Shown: positions 59,480-64,000 of the stretch, piece after piece
Layout of the letters: each line of letters starts with the position of its first letter
How positions within the stretch are numbered: the first letter of the stretch is position 1
Assembly: GCA_038502055.1 (NCBI GenBank)
Contig: JAXRKN010000026.1
Span: 744,001-808,000, forward strand
Source: Tanytarsus gracilentus
Taxonomy: Eukaryota; Arthropoda; Insecta; Diptera; Chironomidae
Length of the DNA stretch: 64,000 nucleotides
Direction of reading: 5' to 3'
Translations under genes and position numbers: made by a program
The notes under the pieces: model-generated
Seen by the model: only the letters and a program-made list of their open reading frames with translations
The model's database searches: none
What the model was told of the DNA's origin: nothing

Positions 59480-62400
59480 TTACAAATCAGATTCACCGTA
59501 AAGAGCTGTACTAAATGACATATAATCGAGTGCGCCGGCAGGGGCTCCTTGACCTTTGTATGGCGGCATTCTTTGGATGCAATATTCAGCTTGGTCTGGT
59601 GGCAATTCGCGTCTCAACTCATCGGGTAGAATATATGGCTAAAAATAGAAAAAAAAAGATGAAAATTATTCCAAGGAAATTCCACACGCACACTCGCATG
59701 ACTTGAGAGTGAAAACTTACTTTATCGGATGCCAAAATTCTGAATGAATCGATGACTTGTTCAGCGGTGTCTGTGTCTGTGTTTTCACGGGTCATGAAAT
59801 CGAGGAAAGCGTCAAAGTGCACGAAACCGGTACTGTTTGGATCGACAACGGCCAAAATACGCTGGAAGTCCAATTCTCCCTGTCTGTCCTTTCCGATTGA
59901 GTAACCGATCGACACCAAGCACGATTTAAATTCATCTGGTGCGAGACGACCTGCACGATTCTTATCAAAGTGATTGAAGCTAGAACGGAATTCGGTGAGC
60001 TGCTCTTGTGTGATGCCTTTCGAGTCACGTGTGAGGATTTGATTTTCAACCTGTGATGATAATGAAAAAGAAGATGATGAAAATGACTTAAAATAAAAAT
60101 TTTCTCTCTTCGCTCACCTCATTAATGTTTCTGTTTATTGATGTCAGCAACTGTTCCCAGCCTACGCGCAAAGTGTCCATTGTATAATTCGTGTAACGAT
60201 TCTCGAAGATCATTGATTCCTGTACGGCTTGGTGGATCTTTTCGAGTTCCTCGATATGTGGTTTGTAAGCATAGACAGCTTGCTCGTATTCCTTGAGACG
60301 GTGCAATTGTTCCTCCAATGATCCGCCAATGGCCATTCCGATTGCTGCAACAGCATCCATTTGCTTCTCGATCCATGGACCGACATTGTTGGCCTTCTCG
60401 GCAAATTGACGACGAAGCATTTCATTGTTCTGCTGCTTCTTGAGCTCCATGGCGAGTGTTTGATCGCGAGCGGGTACCAAAGTCTTAACATCTGACCACT
60501 TGGATGTCAAGTCGCGTGATGTGAGAGTGGTGTAGGGGTTCTCGAGGCCATTTGCAATTTGATATTGATTGACTAAGCCCTCGACGTCACGAACTAAGCC
60601 AACAATTAAGTTGTACTCCTTATCGGCTTCGCCTAATGTGGCCTTGAATTGATCGTGAGCGGTTATGAGACCTTGAATTTCTTCAATCGAGTGAACGATG
60701 AACATATCGACCAAATCCTCGCGGGCGCCATCCAACCAGTTGTTGCTGAAAAAAATGAATATTTTATTAATCTCTAAATGATTTTCAAGAAAAAAATAAT
60801 ATCACTTACAATGGAGCGGCACGCTTAGCAAATTCAAGATGAAGTAAATCGATCTTTTCGAGAACGCGTTCAGAGTCATCTAAAGCTTGACGACGACGCT
60901 GCGTCAATGCTCCGAGACGGTCCCATTGGTCGCAAATGCGTTGACAACGGGCGTTGACAGTGACACAATCGTGATATTCCAAGGTGTTCAATTCTTGAGC
61001 GATGGCGGCAATCTGTTCGACACGATCCTGATGAGCGGCCAAGTCTGATTCGAAAGCTTCATGCTTCTTCTTAAGTGCTTTCAGTTCGTACAAGCGACAG
61101 CTACGGAAGTCTTGCGATTGAAGCATCTCCTCCTTTCCACGTGTCCATTCCTCGTGTGTGTCTGCCTTGTGCTTGAATTTCTGAGCCAAATGTTCTAAGC
61201 GCTCAAGACGCATTGTTTCGGCCAAAAGCCACTCCTCAAAAGCCTTCTCGGCCAACTCCAAGCTCTTCCATGCGTTGGCAATGTCTGAGACCATTTTACC
61301 TTCGGTCGGCATGTATGCGGGACGATTCGACAAACGCAATTTTGTCTGAAGAGTGTTGAAGTTCGTCTCCAACTTGGCTTTCTGTTCAACCCGTGGTGGC
61401 TTATGCTTACGTCTATACGTACGGTATTCTTCCAATTTCTTCTGAACACCAGCCAATGTGCTGTCAGAGTGACGAGACGCTAACCATGGCATTGTGCGGC
61501 GAATCCATTCAAGGAGCTGTGTTTGAATTAGTTTATATAAAATTATGTCAGTTATTTTAATTTAGATAACTTACATCGCTTGCAAGACGCTCATACTCCT
61601 CCATAAGTCTTTCATTCTCTTGATTGACTTTAAGAACTTTGCAGATACGATTAGCTGCCGTTTCCGCCTAAAATCATTAACCATAAATTAGTAAATTACA
61701 ACTTCATGGTGTAACTTTTTTAGAGAAACAAGTTATGCACACAGTAAAACAATCATTAATTAATTAAAATAGTAAAGAAGCATTTGATGTTGACAACAAA
61801 CCTTTTGAGCTCCACTAAAGCAATGATAATACGACGACACATATGTCATAACAGCTCGTTCGTCGGGCATAGCTGTGTTTTGCAAATCTGCAGTTTGCAA
61901 TTTAATTAAATATGCGCACATGGGAATATAAAAAGCAACAACATGTTAGTTAAAAATAATAAAATAAATCTTTTTAATTATTATTATTATTTCTTTCTTT
62001 CTTTTTTTGTGGGGAATTTTAAGCCAAAAGAGACATTAATTATTCATCTTTTTTTTGAGGGGGCATCAGCAGCAGTTTGGTGAAAGGAGGTGGTTATTTT
62101 CATTCATGACATTTTGTTATTAAAAACACTTTTTTTTGTAAAGGAATACTTGTGTGAAATGGCAATAAAAAAAAGAAGCAAATGGGGAAAATTATTATTC
62201 ATTAAAAAAAAACTTGAGGTCACGCATCATCACAAGCAATTTTTGCGAACCTGTTGAGCGCCTTGGAAGGCATGATAATAGCACGACACATAGGTCATGA
62301 TTGCTCTTTCGTCCGGTTTAGGTGTATTGATCAAATCTATATGTATCAATTATTTTTTTTGAATTGCAGATTTTTTTAAGAATCGCATGAATCAGTTAAA

Positions 62401-63103
62401 AGTCATTACTCACCGTCAGGATCCAACATGCGGGGAATATCCAAATATTTCTCAGCAACATCGAATGCTGTATTTAAATTCTCCAAAGGATTGTCCTTGG
62501 ACAATTTCGAGTAGTCGATCAAATCTAGGACGCGAAAATTATAGCCTTCGTAAAATAATTAAATGTGCCAAATTTACCTGGACGATGACGATGAATCAAG
62601 GCACAGAAAGCGAGACCATCCTTGAAGCTGAGATGGAAATTTTGTACATTGACATTTTTGTATGGAGCAGTTTTGCGTTGACACCACAACAAGAGACCCT
62701 CTTTAGCGGTCATTTCTTCGACTGAAATGTCTTGAATGGCGAATCTCAAAATGATGGTCCAAATCATGCCTAAGGTCATCTTTAAGTTTCCATCGACAAT
62801 TTCCTCAGCGCCGATGCTGACTAATTTGACACCCTTTGATGCAATATAATCGAGGGCTTTGTTTACGTTGGCGATCTGGTTTAGCAAAAAAAAAGTGAAA
62901 ATTTGGCATGTCGCTGATAAAAAGTTGAATAAAGAATTTACTTTGTGGAAACGCATCTTGCCACGATCGGGCTTTGGTAAGGTCTCTCCCGAAATGACTT
63001 CTAGAAGAAGCATCAATTTGAGTCCGTTGCGGAAATCATCTTCTATACTCTCGATGGCGGTTCCAGCTTTCCTCAAATGACTGTTACACCAGGCAGTGAA
63101 AGT
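59480..63103 (-). CDS. Actn: Alpha-actinin, 5' end beyond the window
   Basis: Crosslinks F-actin in Z-discs and at the cell cortex. The exons seen, in order of transcription, are 63103-62942, 62875-62578, 62524-62414, then either 62336-62251 or 61887-61802, then 61667-61575, 61516-60810, 60745-60118, 60050-59721 and 59638-59480. They join in frame to 857 residues. The sequence opens inside calponin-homology domain 1 (TFTAWCNSHLRKAGT), and the preceding about 40-50 residues are not in the window. CH2 has KTAPYKNVNVQNFHLSFKDG and LIHRHRPD. Four spectrin repeats follow (including LLEWIRRTMPWL, KHKPPRVEQKAK, RAAPFNNWLDGARED). Two EF-hand pairs end in the conserved GESDL. The first EF loop (DKNRAGRLAPDE) keeps Asp and Asn at the first coordinating positions but has Arg where a hydrophobic-flanked ligand is expected, so weak or no Ca2+ binding is likely, as in muscle actinins. 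Conservation with fly Actn is very high. Confidence 0.95.
61802..61887 (-). other. Actn: Actn alternative exon B (mutually exclusive)
   Basis: 86 nt, phase 1 in and phase 0 out. It encodes (D)LQNTAMPDERAVMTYVSSY followed by YHCFSGAQK. It shares length, phase and most residues with exon A, and joining both would shift the frame and duplicate the segment. It lies nearest the common downstream exon. Confidence 0.88.
62251..62336 (-). other. Actn: Actn alternative exon A (mutually exclusive)
   Basis: 86 nt, same phases as exon B. It encodes (D)LINTPKPDERAIMTYVSCY followed by YHAFQGAQQ, the version closest to vertebrate actinins. The segment is the end of CH2, before the neck. Alternative exons at this position are known in Drosophila Actn and vertebrate ACTN4. 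Confidence 0.88.
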
Positions 63104-64000
63104 CTAGTTGAGAGAAAGAGAGAGAGAGAAAAAATAAAATTATTATTACAGGATACTTTTTATGATCAACACGAAATAAGAGAAATTTCGATGCATGATA
63201 AAGAAGTAAAATAATTATAAAGTGTCGAAATATTAACCCGACCGCGAGAGAGTCAAATGAGTCATTTTGAAGTAACTCATTCGTGAAAATATGTGTACCA
63301 GCGGATTAGTGTAAGAGTTTAAGAGAGTCGAAAGATGAAATTATAAAAAAATAGCTAAAAATATAATGCAAAATTTTCTTTTTCTTATTTTCCTCTCCCC
63401 TTTTCCGAAAAGATATTTTTAGACAATTTTTTGAAGGTGAATATTAAAGAAAATCCATTTCATGACTACTCTCTCTCACTCACTCTCGACTCACATAAGA
63501 AGTCAACAATGAGCCAAAAAGTTTATGATGTATTAATAATCTATGTAATGAATGAAATCACCAGAAGACCTTTTCGGATTTGTGGGAAAATTAAAATGTG
63601 CTCACACTTTTTTTATCTCTAAAATGTCGAAGCATAAAATTAATCACATGTTTGATTGATGACATTTTCATAGATTGTGTCAAATGGGTTTTCTATTTTG
63701 CGCAAAATTGTTTTCGTCGAATTTAAATGTCGACATTGTTGAAACTACTATTTGTCAATTGATATGACAGCGTTTCTATTAAAGTATCGGTCAAAAATAG
63801 AATGACCTAATAAACAATTTTAAATCATTCAAATTTAAATAGCATTTTCAATTTAAATCGATAGCCCGAGAATTAATGAAAATTATTCATCCAAGCGTGG
63901 AAGTACTTTAAAAAGTATAATCAGAAAATTGAATTCATTATGAGCTCACGCTGATGCATGGCGGGTGAGGGGAAGCATTGAAAATTGATTGTTGCAATTT
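63104..64000 (-). other. Actn: Actn intron at the right edge
   Basis: No exon matching the conserved actinin N-terminus was found, so the upstream exon lies beyond 64000. A (GA)n tract occurs at 63110-63130. The short frame at 63431-63622 is featureless. Confidence 0.65.

Overview
This is eukaryotic nuclear DNA. Its base composition is AT-rich, its genes are split by mostly short (about 50-110 bp) GT-AG introns, and its recognisable proteins match dipteran insect families most closely. The Ork1 C-terminal tail motifs and the paired alternative exons of alpha-actinin are shared with Drosophila. The small introns and AT-richness would suit a nematoceran fly such as a midge, but the species cannot be fixed from the sequence alone.

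Layout. Positions 1-10.85 kb hold no convincing gene; they carry one terminal-inverted-repeat (TIR) element loaded with minisatellites (4.1-5.56 kb). Positions 10.85-19.55 kb hold a complete two-pore potassium leak channel on the + strand, orthologous to Drosophila Ork1, with 12 coding exons that I could join without a frame conflict (803 aa). Positions 19.76-38.4 kb are a gene desert containing four more TIR-bounded elements, most with an internal tandem array (19.76-21.54, 25.98-27.11, 31.41-31.62 and 36.88-37.67 kb). From 38.4 kb the window is gene-dense. On the + strand come a complex I NDUFV3-like subunit, a small two-cysteine secreted protein, a ten-cysteine secreted protein and a two-Ig-domain, probably GPI-anchored surface protein. 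On the - strand come two neighbouring secreted proteins that share a four-cysteine module, then Hip1 (endocytic clathrin/actin adaptor) and alpha-actinin (Actn; its 5' end lies beyond the right edge).

How the genes relate. Hip1 and Actn both bind F-actin but belong to different machines (endocytosis; Z-disc and cortical crosslinking), and their adjacency need not be functional. Ork1 sets background K+ conductance. The two - strand secreted genes (49.4-53.1 kb) look like diverged tandem paralogs.

The most interesting signals are: (i) five unrelated-looking TIR-bounded elements in one window, four carrying tandem arrays with unit sizes 8-10, 19+40, 21+61 and 120 bp and the fifth a long poly(T) block; (ii) a 15-nt microexon coding part of the Ork1 pore-2 selectivity filter, with introns splitting the first Gly codon of both filters; (iii) an identical C-x4-C-P-x5-C-x19-C module in two otherwise dissimilar adjacent secreted proteins; (iv) a first coding exon of only five nucleotides; (v) equal-length, mutually exclusive exons in Actn. 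All exon joins are my own reading of splice sites and reading frame; no transcript or database was consulted.
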